A stretch of DNA of 64,000 bases from Oxyruncus cristatus. Lineage: Eukaryota; Chordata; Aves; Passeriformes; Cotingidae. Below, piece by piece: positions 15,201 through 34,850 of the stretch. The notes under the pieces are model-generated. The model was given only the letters and a program-made list of their open reading frames with translations. It was not told the DNA's origin and searched no databases. Numbering within the stretch: the first letter of the stretch is position 1; each line of letters opens with the position of its first letter. The DNA lies in contig VXAY01002056.1 in NCBI GenBank assembly GCA_013399855.1, positions 2,347,009-2,411,008 of the forward strand, in the 5' to 3' direction. A program made the position numbers and the translations under genes.

Positions 15201-18200
15201 AACTACTAACACTTTACTCAGCCATATGTGATTATACCAGCTTGCTCCATCAGATTATTGCTCTGGACTCTAAACTGGGGTTCATGTGAAAGCTAAATTT
15301 AATTTCTAAGTTACTTATCTCAGAAGTTCTGAATTTGTAGAGTTCCCAAAGGGGAGAAAAGTTAAAGTATCCTTGGAGATTGATCTACATGGTGTACAGT
15401 TTCTTTCTCCAAAAAGGCAGAGACCACCAAAAGTTTCCTAACTGAAAAGTCTGTCTTGAAGAGAGCACAGATAGATAGGAAAGATGGTTTTATTCATCCA
15501 TTGGCAACTTCAACAGTACTGCTTTTCATACTACACCTTTATGAAATAGAGAACTAAGTTTTAACCAATTACATTTTAGAAAGGAGAATATCTCTGCTAG
15601 CCATCAAATACAACAAGGACACTTGAAGTCATAATTGAATCTGCTGTGACTGGATGCAGCTCCACCAACATCCACAGGTTAATTATTTCACAGAGACCAC
15701 AACAAACAGCTGTTTACCATTAGCAAGATTCAATTTGACAAGTGGCTCTATTACTTTTTAATTATTCACTTTAATCTTCCAAAATTTTAACCATCTTTTT
15801 CAATTACAATGAAATTACACTTGACAAGAACCTCCTTTGGGAAAGATTCTGGAAAAACAACATTTCCTTCAGGCTACTGATGCTGATGATGCTTTTCAAG
15901 CTGCCACATCGGTTGGGGTGATATAATTAAAGTCTGCCTAAGGTCCTGTTGTAGGCTTGATAGATTGATTTTTGTGTTTCAACCTTTCTCTGCTATTTCT
16001 GTTCTTATGAGTAGTACATCTTTCCACTACCAAAGACTGCTGTGGTGTGGATCCATGTCACATGAACTCAGAAGAGCATTCTTAAGCTTCTGACCTTCTG
16101 CTTCAATGGGACTACTCATTGCACAAGTTAGAGCAGCCTGAACCTTTGAAGAAAAGGGTATTTCTATTGCAAATACTTGTAGCCTCTCCCTTTTTCAGTT
16201 CTACTAAGTCCATTTCTACCTCAGCACATGGCCAGGTTGAAATTTTAAAACAACAATGTAGGTATCTAAATCGAACTACCTTCTGCACAGGTTTAGTCAG
16301 CCAGCTCCCTAAAGCACAAGGCAAGGTCCCAAAACAGACACTATCAGTACAATGTTGCTTAATTACTTGAAAAAAGCTCCTTAAGATCAAAGTCTAATTA
16401 TGAGATCTGCATCATAGCACTAAGTTGATCTCATTATAAACAGGATGAATTTGTAACTCTTCTACCAGGAAAAGTTAAACGTTCCCTCATTGGGAAAAAG
16501 AGATCCTGGCAGCAATTTTTCAAACTACACTGCTTCAGTTCTTACAAAAAAAAAAAAGTTGGCCTTGGTAACACCTGAAAACTGATGTAAATTCAAGGTA
16601 ATTGTATATTTCATCCCTTACTGTCATCAACACTTCGAAATTATTCATGCAGGTAGTAGCTCTTTTATTCTGGAAAACAAAAATTCTTGCTATGGTTTCC
16701 TTCCATTTTTGTTCATCACAGCCTTTGGGTGACATTACTTAACCAGCACCATTTGCAAATCAGTCTGTGTCAAAAGAGGATTTCATTCTCTGAAGTGTTT
16801 TTCACTGTAATTCTGAGGTATGGAACTCTGCTGACAACGTACCTACTCCCTCTAAGTCATAACAGTCTCACATCAGTAAGATCAGTAATCAAAGGCTGGA
16901 GGGGGAAGTAGGAAGGGTGACTCATTCCAGGAGCATTAAACATTTTAAAATCACAATAGAGAAGATAAAGCAGTTTGAAAATAGAAAGGCAAAAACACAG
17001 ACACCAAAGTGAAAATTCATACAAGCTTAGAGTTGTTAATCTAATTAAGGGATGATGACAAGGGAAAAAGTGTCAATATTTGGGCATGACTATGTTCTAA
17101 GACCTTTGTTTTAGGAAAGAGGAATGCTGAAGGAATTGGATCCCCCCCAAAGGCAGAGGCTAAAACCAATACACTACTCAAAGACAGTTGCTCCTTCTAG
17201 CAATTGGATTGGCTGAGTCTCCAAAGTCTCAAAAATAACTCTTGAACTAAAGCATAAGAGATGTGCATAAAATGGATAAGACGTACACAGTTATTCTGAT
17301 ATGTAACAGCCCAATAATATCTGTAGAATCATGCACATTTCCGTAAGCAATACATGCATCACTGGAAAGACCAAAAAATTGCAGGTTTTTATTCCAAGAA
17401 CCCCTGCTTTTCCCTTCATACTGTCTTTCCTACTTTATACTACCCTCATAGAGCCTATTGCAAGATTCTTGACCTTTTTTTGCTGTCTTAGTCCCTTTCT
17501 ACTTTATTTGTTCCTCTCAAGGAACACAGATGACTTCTATTGCTACCGTAGTATATTTGATGCCTGAAAAACCATTGGTATAGCAGAAAAAAAACAAATA
17601 CATTGCGCTAAGTTCAGAACATAATAGTTTAACAAATAGAATTCAAGGTTCACCACTGCATGGGGGGTATCTGTATCAAATTACTAGTACTAGGCTGAAG
17701 ATTTTGCTAATTTAATCAGCATTTCTCAGGTGATGCCAAGACCTCAGATATCTCGGAAGGTTGAAGGCGCTCGTAAACCTCTTCACAAAGAGAGAATTTG
17801 CTCATTTGTAAAGCATAGTGACATCTACGGTTCAATCAAAATTATCACCTAGATGCAACTGCTGATCATGCCCTTTATATAATACTCCCCTCCAAGTGAA
17901 GAATTGTTATATTAACACTTTGTCTCTTGTAGCTTTCCTCACCATTTGTATAAAAGCATAAATAAAAGTGTAAAGAACAGCCATAACAATAAAAACATGC
18001 TTTGTAAGGACTCTACAGTAAAGAAACAACACAAGTTTCAGTGTACCTCCAAAAATAGTAATAATAATTTTGACGACAAGTACTTTTCAGAAGGCATTTG
18101 TTTCCTTATTTTTAGAGAGGAATAAAATACTCTACCTTCCAATAGACAACTAAAGTACAAATAAAGGTTACAAACAGGATGCCACAGAATTAAGTTAGAA

Positions 18201-18300
18201 GGGGTGATAGTATCTGGTATCTACTCAAAAACTCTGATATAGTTTCAGACACCCATAACAACTGACAGGGTTTACTGAGAACCCGAATAACAAGCAAGTA
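6230..18300. other. AT-rich intergenic stretch, no gene seen
   Basis: This is about 12 kb of AT-rich sequence without CpG islands or recognisable exons. A small CpG-containing patch at about 7,410-7,640 has open frames on both strands but no recognisable protein. A CTCF-like match lies at 13,583. Nothing else stands out by eye, although diverged repeats could be present. Confidence 0.5.
13583..13597 (+). promoter_or_regulatory. Possible CTCF-like core (one mismatch)
   Basis: The string CCAGCAGATGTCACT follows the CTCF core CCASYAGRKGGCRCT with one change, G to T in the central GGC. The match was made by eye and the motif is short, so it is weak evidence on its own. Confidence 0.2.
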
Positions 18301-18389
18301 AAATATAAAACCTTACAAGTACCCAAGACAGTTGTCAGGGAAGAAAGTCCATGTTGGTAAGGAAAAGTACACATTGTTACATACTATTA

Positions 18390-18760
18390 ACATGTGAGCA
18401 GTGCTACAAAATGAACCTTGAGAACAGCGAAGAGCACCTCTAGAAGGGATAGGAAATCGGTAACCAAACTTGAACACAAAGACTGCAAGGCACAGCCTAA
18501 GCCTAAACCCAGGCAATATAAGCCTAGGAAAAATATCCAGAACTCCAGGCCACAAGACAAACCTGTACCAACAAGACCAGGTCCACGTACAAACCAGGAA
18601 CTCAGTGCCAGCAAGACCCAAAGCAATACCACAACCAGCCCCAAAAACACACTCCATCAGATCATCCCAGACTAGGAACTCTGGGCTGGGCTTAAATAGA
18701 GCTTGGGACTTGTGGGCAGAGGTGTGGGCGGAACTCAGGTGAGTCCCTCAGGGTAATCAA
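18390..18760 (-). mobile_element. LTR-like or retrotransposon-promoter-like block, family unknown
   Basis: This block differs sharply from its AT-rich surroundings. On the minus strand it reads as a GC-rich leader, then a TATA-like CTATTTAAG (18,691-18,699 on the plus strand reads CTTAAATAG), then a long T/G/C-rich stretch. That order is typical of an LTR or a retroelement 5' promoter. I see no coding region for retroviral or LINE proteins beside it. I did not recognise a named family and could not find matching ends or a target-site duplication, so a diverged solo LTR is only one reading. Confidence 0.3.
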
Positions 18761-19655
18761 GGCCTGTCGGTGCACTTTGAGCCCTGAGAGGGCTTAGAAC
18801 AGAAACAGGGAAACAAAAGGAAATGGAAACAATTGCACCAAAGTCTTTCCAACATAATTAAACACTGAGCTTCCCTTCCTAAAAGCCGATTTTTTCCCAT
18901 GATAACACAAATAGATTCATTGCTAATGCATTTACATAATTCTTCAGTTTCCAAAGAGAATGGATTTCCAATTTCATAAAAATACTTTAAAGAAGGACAG
19001 AATTTTCTTTTCCTTACAGCATTGAACCTAAATATAAAAAAATAACTATAAGTAGCCAAACTTATCCTGACTAGTGCATTAACTTGGGGGGAAAAAAAAA
19101 AAACAACCAACAACCTGAGTGCAGGTGATGCTATTTAGGGTATTAAGGGGTTTCACACACATTTTGTTCTTAATTACTCTAATTATCTTCTAATTCAGTA
19201 CTTAGTCTTTGTACTATCTCTATATTAAAAATATTTGTTTGTAGATCAACGTCTTCTACTGACTCCTGTCAATAAAAACTGTAAATGACATGATGCTATC
19301 TGAAGTTTTCAAGTTAAGACTCAATGATATCCTGCTCTAAACATCAGCGTGAATGAGAGTCTACTGTGAATACTCTGTGACTGTGTGAAGAAATGAGAAT
19401 AGCTATCATGAAAAAAGCAATATGGTCTATCACAAAACCTGAAAAAGACAAAAAAGAAAATCTGCCTATCTGAATCAATGAAAAGGAGAGAAAAAGTCCA
19501 ACACATAGCTGTGGTGTAGAGGAAGGGAAGTCTAAAAAAGAAGTGTTAAACATTTTTCAAGCTAAATTCTGGGCGGGAAAACAGATCTACTGAACAACCA
19601 GCTTCAGAACCAAGGCCTCTAAGTTTTGCTCTTGCTCAAAAAGCAGAATGGCAAG

Positions 19656-20107
19656 GATTCCTGGAGTGCCTGGGGAGAATCCTTAGACGGTTCTGGGTAG
19701 ATTCCTGGAATATAGGAATGTTCCTATAAAGCAGAGAGAATTCCTAGAAATTCTTCTTCTAGAGAGACTTTCCAGAAAGCACAGAGGGGATTCCTGGATG
19801 CACCTGGAAAATTCCTAGAAAACATGGGGTACATGCTGGATCACCAGGGAGACTCCTCGGATACACTCAGAAAATCCCTAGAAAGCAGAAGAGAAAATAG
19901 AACATTTCTAGAAATGACTGGCAGAAATTCCTACCAAGCAAGGAAGCAACTCTTTCAAAAAGCACCAGGAAAATTCCTATCAAGACTAAGAATGCTTGAA
20001 AATTCTTTAAAAGCTCAAGGAAAATTCCTGGACACCACAGTGGAAATTCCTTGAAGGCATTTGGGAAAATTTCTGGAAAGCACTGTGAAAAGTCCCAGAA
20101 AGCTGCA
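19656..20107 (+). repeat. Diverged minisatellite, about 22-bp unit, about 20 copies
   Basis: Roughly twenty imperfect units follow each other, with an approximate consensus AATTCCTGGAAAGCAC plus a short A/G-rich spacer ending in GAAA. Examples start at 19,741 (TTCCTAGAAA), 19,811 (ATTCCTAGAA), 20,044 (AAATTCCTTGAA) and 20,070 (TTTCTGGAAAGC). Unit length drifts between about 18 and 28 bases. Many copies contain the palindromes TTCnnnGAA or TTCnnGAA. The open frame through it is a by-product of the repeat. Confidence 0.8.
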
Positions 20108-20759
20108 AGACCATCCTATATAAACTATACACGAATCTGTGAGATTTTCTAAGAGGAAAAATGTGAATACAAAACACATACCTAACATTTTGTATGCCTG
20201 AAACCAGATTTCTTTGCATAAATTAAGAAAAAGTATGTGATGCTTTAAGAATGTGCCTTTAAAAAGAGGAAACTAAGAACTGTGGTAAGAAACAGTGAAC
20301 AAGAATGAGCATTCATGACACTCTGCTCTCATACACTCCTTGTTTCAAGGATTTCAGCTTGCAGAAGTTTCTGACACCACTGGGAGTTGCTCTTCAGCAA
20401 TCCCCCTGAGTTTTATTCTCACAAAGACATCCTCTTCCTACCCATCCCTAGAACTCTCAGGAACAGTATCCTTTTCTGAATACTTTCCCATCTCCCCTTG
20501 CACCTACATATGATTTTGCATCCACAGCATCCTTCCACGAAGTTCTATAGATCTACTCCCACCTCTTCTAATTATTTTTGAACAGAGGTCTGAGCAGCAT
20601 CAGTTGTTCTGGCATTGGAAGAGACTTTTAAAACAGGCATTTCCTATCAAATTTACAGTTTTGCAAGTGTCTTCCACAGATGCCTCAAAGTTTTCCTCCT
20701 GTGTTGGGGAGACAGCCCACTTGTAGTCATTCATTGCACTGAAGCCATTCCATACTTCT

Positions 20760-21160
20760 GATCATTCTTGCTGCCCTCTCTGAACCTTCCCCAGTTCTAA
20801 TACATATTTTTGAGGAGAGATTAGAAGCACACGCAATATCTAAAACACCGTGGTACCACAAACTCACACAATGGGACTGAGATAGTTTTCGTTCTGTTCT
20901 CTGTTTCTTTAATTAATGCTAACATTTGATTTGCTTTTTGCACATCAAGCACAGAGCTGACATTTTCATGGAATCATCTATCCTGATGCTATAAAAGTGA
21001 CCCTTCCCTTTGATCACCCCTCTCTTTGTGCAGCACTTCTCATTGATACTGAATTTCGTCTGCCATTTAACTGCCAAGTCCCTCCAGTTTGAGTGGTCCT
21101 TCTATAATACTCATCAGTCTGCTCTCATTCCTGTATTGAATACCTCACAAGGATCTCACT
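20760..21160 (-). mobile_element. Ancient CR1-type LINE 3' fragment
   Basis: The plus strand reads as the reverse complement of an old amniote CR1/L3-like 3' end. Signposts in order are TGCCCTCTCTGAACCTTCCC, then CTAATACAT, the CTAACATTTGATTTGCTTTT tract, and GAATTTCGTCTGCCATTTAA followed by CAAGTCCCTCCAGTTTG. It is much more diverged than the CR1 copies at 24.9 and 55.0 kb, so it probably predates the bird radiation. Boundaries are approximate. Confidence 0.65.
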
Positions 21161-21164
21161 ATTC

Positions 21165-24100
21165 CACATCCAAAATAAGATTTAGTGAACAACAGGGTTA
21201 TCTGTTGTGCTGAAACAGATAACCCAGCATCCTTAAGCAATAGTCAAAAGGTACTGAAGACAAACATTGACAAATTGAAAAATGTGTCCTGTTTAACTAT
21301 CTGCCACTGTCTATTTTCCCCTCTTGGAAAGGCTTCCTCCCCAAAGTGTCCAGAGAATAGAGTATGCAGTTGGGACTCCAGTCACTCCCTAAAAAAATGT
21401 GGTGTCTTAGCATAAAATCCTTTCCTTGGCAACTTAAGCTAAGACAACTGAGTTTCCATTGGCAGACTTCAGGTGCAGGCACACATTCCTTCTGATGCCT
21501 GTGCTGGGATGGCAGTGACTTCCAGCAGAGATGCAGCATCAGTGGTATCTATCTAAGGTGCAGTAACTTCATCACAGCTTGGTGTCACACTTTAAGGGGT
21601 GGGCCCAACCTCATATGCCTTCCCATCCAAAATTCCTAACTGCAGTGGGAATTTTTCCCATGTAAAGACACAAGACTGGATGCTCACTAGAAAATTAAGT
21701 AAACACAGTGAGGGTGGCCCTCCCATAAAGACATGCAGACACGCAAAAGCTCTTTCCACTCCTTTTCTGAGCACGTCTTTACAATTTCCTTATGAAGTTT
21801 TGTTAGAACAAAGCCTGGTGTTCGAAACATGCGTAAGTATAATACAGCTTTTATACTTAGTCAAAGAACCTCCCCAAATATTAAAATCCTGCCTGAAAGT
21901 GTCTACATGCCATCTACTCACTTCGAACTATCTTTATTTGATTAACAGACAATCATGCCACATTTTCAAATCAACCTACCATGAAAAAAACTATGTTAAA
22001 GACACTCTTAATTAGACAATTTTCAATTAAATTTTCGGTTCTGATACTAGATATAGTCAAACTTACCAAAAATATAATCAGCCTAATACCTTCTTTACTT
22101 TGTATGCAGCAAATTATTGTAACAAGACACAGTTATTTTTATTTTGTGAGTTATAACTGGGAATTTTGAACATTATTCAATGAAAACCCAATACACATAT
22201 AAAAAAGAAAACCAGAAATATTAATCTTTATTTTTAGAATATTATCAGAGTATTGTACGTTCTGCTTTAAGAGAAGATAATCTGGCCCACTAAATATGAA
22301 AGCAAAAAATGAAACATTCTTCCCCAGAAATAAACTGCGAAGAGCCCAACAAGAAAAAGCTCAAACAGTAATGAAGCTGAAAATAATCTGAACACTCACT
22401 GTTCTGGTTTTTCAGTTTCATATTAGAAATGGAGTGAAGACAATGCTGGACAATATTTTCTCCAAGAACTGATGACTACTCCCTCCACATTATCAGATCT
22501 GAAAGGAGAAAAGAAAGCCATTCTTGAAGATCAGCTGCCATCTAGTGAATGGTGAGAGAACTGTTTAAAACATTACTTTCATTTTTTTGGTCAATTTAAA
22601 CCAGATTCCTGGTGGAATATCTTTTTGCCACTTTGTCACTGTAAATTTTGGGGTCTGTAAATTATTCAGGAGCATGGCTATTAAAAGGTATGCATTCCAA
22701 AGCACAGCAATGTCACTCAGCAAAGTTTTCTATTAAATTATAAATACATATTGTCTTGATCCCACAATGTGCTCACCAAGCAATAATATCATAGTTTTTA
22801 TGTTGGACACCAAGCATGTTATTGTTATATGTATATTTTACTCTTACTAATTTATAGATTACTAGAATAAACCCAAAAATATTAGTAGTGGACATTAATA
22901 CTGTCAAATTTCCTATGTAAGGTAAGACCACTTTGCTTCATGAATTAGTACTTCATTCCAGCTTAACATTTTCGTGAGACAAGAAGTATTCCCCTGATAT
23001 TTCAGATTATATACATCTTTGCTATACTGATGCTTTTATTATTAAAAGGAAGTAGACGAGTTGCATAAATAAGCTGATAAAGGGTGGAACTTCCTCTTTT
23101 ACTGTCTAAACTGATCCAAGAAGACCTAAAGTTCTCCTCACTAAAGCCAACAGATGCTCAAACCAATAATTCTAACAACTGTTATTTGGAATTCTTTGTT
23201 ACTCAAGAAACTCAATTCTTTTGTTACATAAGAAATCAGATTTTCCAGATGTTACAAAAAGTCTGTTACAAAGAACAACCATATATGAATATAGACCACT
23301 GAGCTCATTGCAAATATGCACTTTTCCATACTTTTCTTTCCTAAACACAACTTTTTAAAACCAAGCAGAGAGTCTACACTTACAGTTTGAAACTCTGAAA
23401 CACAAATCTGCCATTTTAAACAGAGTATGTTTTTTGTTTAATCAAGTATGTACTTGAGGGCACTCGTGTTTATGAGAACCTTTGACGGAAAGAAATAAAA
23501 CAAGAGAATGTGTTTATAAGACATTGGCTTGGAAATACATTTGCCTTCTTGGAATGAAATCTCATTATAATCTTTTGTCTGAACATTCTCTGGACAGACA
23601 TCAGTATGTCCCACACTAAGTACCTAATAAGTCTACATATTGCATTTAGGCATATTCCAGATAAACATTTGCATATGTGTGCAGTATAAAACCATGCTAT
23701 GAAAGCAAAGATTAAGTAGATATCCAGGAGTAAAGGAGTAGAAAATAAACACTGAAAGGAGAAAAGTTGGTCATGAATTGAAAGGAAATATCTCATAGGC
23801 CCTTTTGCACATAATTGGGCATAAAGAGTAGGCTTGCTGGTTTTCACACTTCTCGGCCCTAGGTCGTTCTGAGTTCTATTCAGCATTTCAAATTACCTGA
23901 ACTGGCTCTGTTAACACTGCCTGTTTTTATTCATATGGGTTACTGAAATGTTTGTGTACAGCCCTAGGTTCAATAAGGAATGTGATTAATCAGGCCTCCA
24001 TCAAACAGGTTTTCTTATGCTTCCTCAACTGAGGCCTTCAAAATGCATGCAGGAAATATCGTAGTTGTGCTGTAAACCACCTTCTCTGGTTTTCTGGGAA

Positions 24101-24890
24101 TATAATTGTGTCTGATTGGCCTCTTGCATTTGAGATCCCAATTCTTGTATGTATGTGGTCTCAAATAAAGTCTGTATGTATTTGGTACTTGTGTGACTTG
24201 GCTTAAAATGAAGCTACTTGCAAGAATAAAATTACGCACATACTAAATTTTATAGATCACAACTTTATCTTGTAGCCTACAATGCTGACAGACCTCCTGG
24301 AAGGTTTTTATAAAAGTATTGCACAATTCATGGCACAATTTAAGAAGCTGGTGATGGACCAAAACTTTATACAATTATTTTTCTTAAATGCTGATTAAGT
24401 ATTTGTCAGAGCAACATACTACAACAGTTTTACCAATTGTTGAATAAATATCTATGTCTTAATTATTTGTATCAGCAGCTTCTCAAGTCGGTTGTGTGGC
24501 TTCACACGTGTGTTTTTAATCAGCACCCACAGCTGACTCAACCCTGACCACTGGTGACAAAGGTGCTGCCCTGAGCCCAGGGAAGCACTTGGCGGGGTCA
24601 TGGGAAAGGGGAAGCCCAACGTTTGAGAACTTGTTTAAGAAGCACCAAACCAACAAGCAGGAGGTGCTGAGGAGACAAAATGAAGGCAATGAGTGAGCCC
24701 TGCCATGACCAGCTCTGTGGAGAACAAGCCAAGTGGCCATGGGAAAAGGAGGGCAGTCCATTTCATCTGTGGGAGAAAGGTGTAAGGGGTCTCTAGGACA
24801 CGTTCACCTCCCAGGCAGTGCTTTGACAGCCCTTCTAAAGGGAAGGCCCAGGGAGGCAGCTGAGGCAGGGTGTGAGGGAGGTGGCAGACA
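21165..24890. other. AT-rich intergenic stretch, no gene seen
   Basis: I see no recognisable exon. Open frames of up to 138 codons (21,599-22,015 on plus, 23,470-23,886 on minus) give peptides with no recognisable motif and no flanking splice logic. From about 24,500 the GC content rises towards the AFG2B promoter. A CTCF-like match lies at 22,535. Confidence 0.5.
22535..22547 (-). promoter_or_regulatory. Possible CTCF-like core
   Basis: The plus strand reads CTGCCATCTAGTG. Its reverse complement CACTAGATGGCAG fits CASYAGRKGGCRS, the core of the CTCF motif, except that the base before it is T rather than C. It was found by eye. It could be a boundary element upstream of AFG2B, or chance. Confidence 0.25.
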
Positions 24891-24894
24891 TGGA

Positions 24895-25250
24895 GTACTG
24901 TGTCCCTTTCTGGGCCCCCCAGTACAGGAAGGGCAATGAAGCTGGTGACGGGTTTTGTGCACAAATCCAATGAGGAGCGGCTGAGGGAGCTGGGGATGTT
25001 TATCCTGGAGAAAAGGAGGTTCAGCTGGGACCTTATCCCTCTTTACAGTTTCCCAAAAGGAGGTTGTAGGATGGTGGGGGTCGGGCTGCTCTCCCAGGCA
25101 ACAAGTGACAGGACAAGCTGCATTAGGCGAGGTTTAGGTTGGACATTAGGAAGAATTTCTCCACAGATTAGACACTGGAATGGGCTGCCCAGGGAGGCGG
25201 GGGAGTCACCGTCCCTGCCGGTGCTGAAGCCAGGACTGAACGCAGCACAC
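24895..25250 (+). mobile_element. CR1 LINE 3' end (avian), 5'-truncated
   Basis: The segment follows the avian CR1 consensus: GTCCCTTTCTGGGCCCCCCA, AGGGCAATGAAGCTGGTGA, GAGGAGCGGCTGAGGGAGCT, TCCTGGAGAAAAGGAGGTTC, CTCTCCCAGGCAACAAGTGA, GGTTGGACATTAGGAAGAAT, TGGGCTGCCCAGGGAGGCGG and GAGTCACCGTCCCTG. About 30 bases of the consensus are missing near 24,933. The copy ends around 25,250 inside the rising CpG island and lacks the usual terminal repeat, so its 3' tip was lost or overwritten. The open frame across it (24,900-25,298) is not a gene. Confidence 0.9.
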
Positions 25251-25579
25251 CGAGCGCCTTTTCGACCGCAATCGCTCCTCCGAACCCGGGCTGGCTGAGG
25301 CGGGGCGCAGCGCGCGTGCTCCGCCGTGGCGCATGCGCGGGCCGCCTGTCAGCGGCTTCGCTCCGCTCTCTGCCGGGGGCAGCGTCCCCATTGCCGGTTG
25401 TCCCATCCCGCCCGGAACATTCCCGGCTGTCCCGTCCCGGGCCGGCAGTGTCGGGGGGCCGCGGTGTCCTTGGCGGTGGCGGAGCGGTAGCCCCGCGAGC
25501 CGGCGAAGCGCGGTGAGTAAGGAGCCGGCCGGGCCCGCGCAGAGCAGCGCGGTCGCTGCCCTCGCCCGCGGAGGGGGCG

Positions 25580-32972
<7,393 letters not shown>

Positions 32973-33133
32973 ATCAAAAAGGAGTTGCATAGGTATTTTT
33001 AAATATCCTGCAAAGATTTTGAAAAGGCTTAGATTTTTCCTGTTTTTTTAATACTGTGCTTACTGTAGTTTTCGGGGTGTATGAGATACAGTAAAGTTGC
33101 ACTTGTCAAAGGTCTGTAATTTCAATAATGAAT

Positions 33134-33139
33134 AATAAA
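33134..33139 (+). promoter_or_regulatory. AFG2B: AFG2B polyadenylation signal
   Basis: An AATAAA lies 162 bases after the stop, followed by a T/G-rich stretch (TCTTGTTTGCTTTGG) that fits a downstream element. The 3' UTR is then about 180 bases. No other strong signal precedes C15orf48, but longer forms are possible. Confidence 0.6.
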
Positions 33140-33164
33140 TTAAAGTCTTGTTTGCTTTGGATAG

Positions 33165-34850
33165 GTTTACATCTGATGAAACAAGTAATTGAAATACTTA
33201 GATAAAGCACTGTGGAACAGCTTAGTGTTACTGTAGATTTCTCAGTTTTCAGTATAAACAGTGGCATAACAAGAGTATTTAATTTAAAATGTGTTGAGAA
33301 GTCTTCAAAGGACAGTGAATATTTAGAAAGTGGAAAAACTTTCACATGTTAAATAGGAGGAAGTAAGTCCTGTTCTGTATAAAATGTAAAGTGTTTTATA
33401 TGTGCCTATTTACAGGCTTACTTTCTTACAAGCAGATTGCAAAATACAGTGGCAGTGAAAAGGTTGTCAGTGCTTAATACCTAGTTGAAGGTTTGGAAGT
33501 CTGGAGTTTTAGGAGTAATTTTAGGTCAGTTACTACTTAATGTACAAACATTTGGATTGAGTAAGCAGGTAAGAAGTATGCAATCAACTCAAACTGTAAT
33601 AATTTCTTTAGAGAAGGTAGTTTGCTTTATAACAATTTTTGCAAAATTCTTTTCCTCACCCAACCATTCTTTGTCAATATATTTTTGTAGGTCACCTTCT
33701 AAAATACAGTTATATCCAAGGAAATTGGTATTACGCGTAAGTGTGCATTTTAACTTTCTAGAGTAAGAGGGGGGTTATTATTTTTTATTTTCCTTTTCCC
33801 AGTGCAAATGTTTGTGAACTAAATACACCACTCTCAAAGCCAGTTCCTTATTTCAGCTGAGGTTCATGAGTTAGAAACCCATTAACAAATATTTGTTTCT
33901 CATAACAGGGACAGTAGGGACTGCACTTAGCATGATTTATTGTGAGGTGAATCACAAAAGGCAGTTCCAAGGCAGTTGGTGATTGTGGAGGGTAGAAGCC
34001 ATTGTAACCTAGGAAAGGGTTTACCTATAAGCAACCATCTTACAGCTGGGTGGCTTTGATCACCGTTCTGTGGAAAGTACCGTCCTTATTGCTTTATTGC
34101 TGGCAATAACCTGGCAATGCTTGTGAACTTCCCAAACATCCAAAGGTTTCTCAGCAGCAGTGCTGAGAAAAAGTGTTAAACCCTTCTAGGTAACTCTGTT
34201 TTGCTTCCCAGTGTTTGAGGGTTTGCATTAGAATTTCTGGACCTGAAAGTTGTGACAGCAAAATGCTGCCAGGTTCTTTGCCTCAAAGACCCTGCTGCTT
34301 AATTTCCATACCTGCTCCCTAGAGGGACCAACAGAACTACTTGTGCCCTGTTCCTTGCTGCAGGGAGCCGGCAGAGCACACAATAAAGGCAGCCTCTTCT
34401 TCCTCTCACTGCTTTCTAATGGGCAAGAGAGAAGGGGAAAAACATGTGCAGGAGTCATCTGCTGGCACCATTCACCTCCAGCCTGCACCTGGTAGGAGTT
34501 TTTCTCAGACAGAGATATTGGGAAGAGGTGAGAACTGTGTAACACAGTAGAGTGATGGGAACCTGGGGCTGGGTTAAGCTTTTGCTGCAGCAAAAGGTGA
34601 CACGGTGACATTAGGGTCCTCTTTGGGTCACTATAGGCACCTCTCTGAGCTCTGGAAGAGAGAGGCCCTGGCCTCACCTGGGCGTTTGCCTGGTTATACT
34701 GTTCTTTGGGCAGCTGCCTGGAGAAGGGGACAGACAAGAAGACAAAGGAGAAATGGGAAAGCAAGGTTTGAGTGGTGCAGTAACGGAGAGAGAAGGAATT
34801 TGCGGGAGGAAGGCGGGAAGAGCACACGCCGCATCCTGCTCTCCTGGCAG
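33165..34850. other. Intergenic gap between AFG2B and C15orf48
   Basis: This spacer of about 1.7 kb separates two genes in the same direction. It is AT-rich at first and GC-richer from about 34,300 towards the C15orf48 island. I see no exon. A 301-codon minus-strand frame (34,228-35,133) is a GC shadow across the C15orf48 promoter. The inducible promoter of C15orf48 probably has upstream elements here, but none was clear by eye. Confidence 0.5.

Noticed and set aside
18313..18742. Four overlapping frames of 85-114 codons on both strands
   Set aside because: Being open in many frames follows from the low-complexity composition of the LTR-like block and does not indicate coding.
19824..20054. 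76-codon plus-strand open frame
   Set aside because: It is a by-product of the 22-base minisatellite.
24900..25298. 132-codon plus-strand open frame
   Set aside because: It reads through the CR1 3' end and into the CpG island and is not a host gene.
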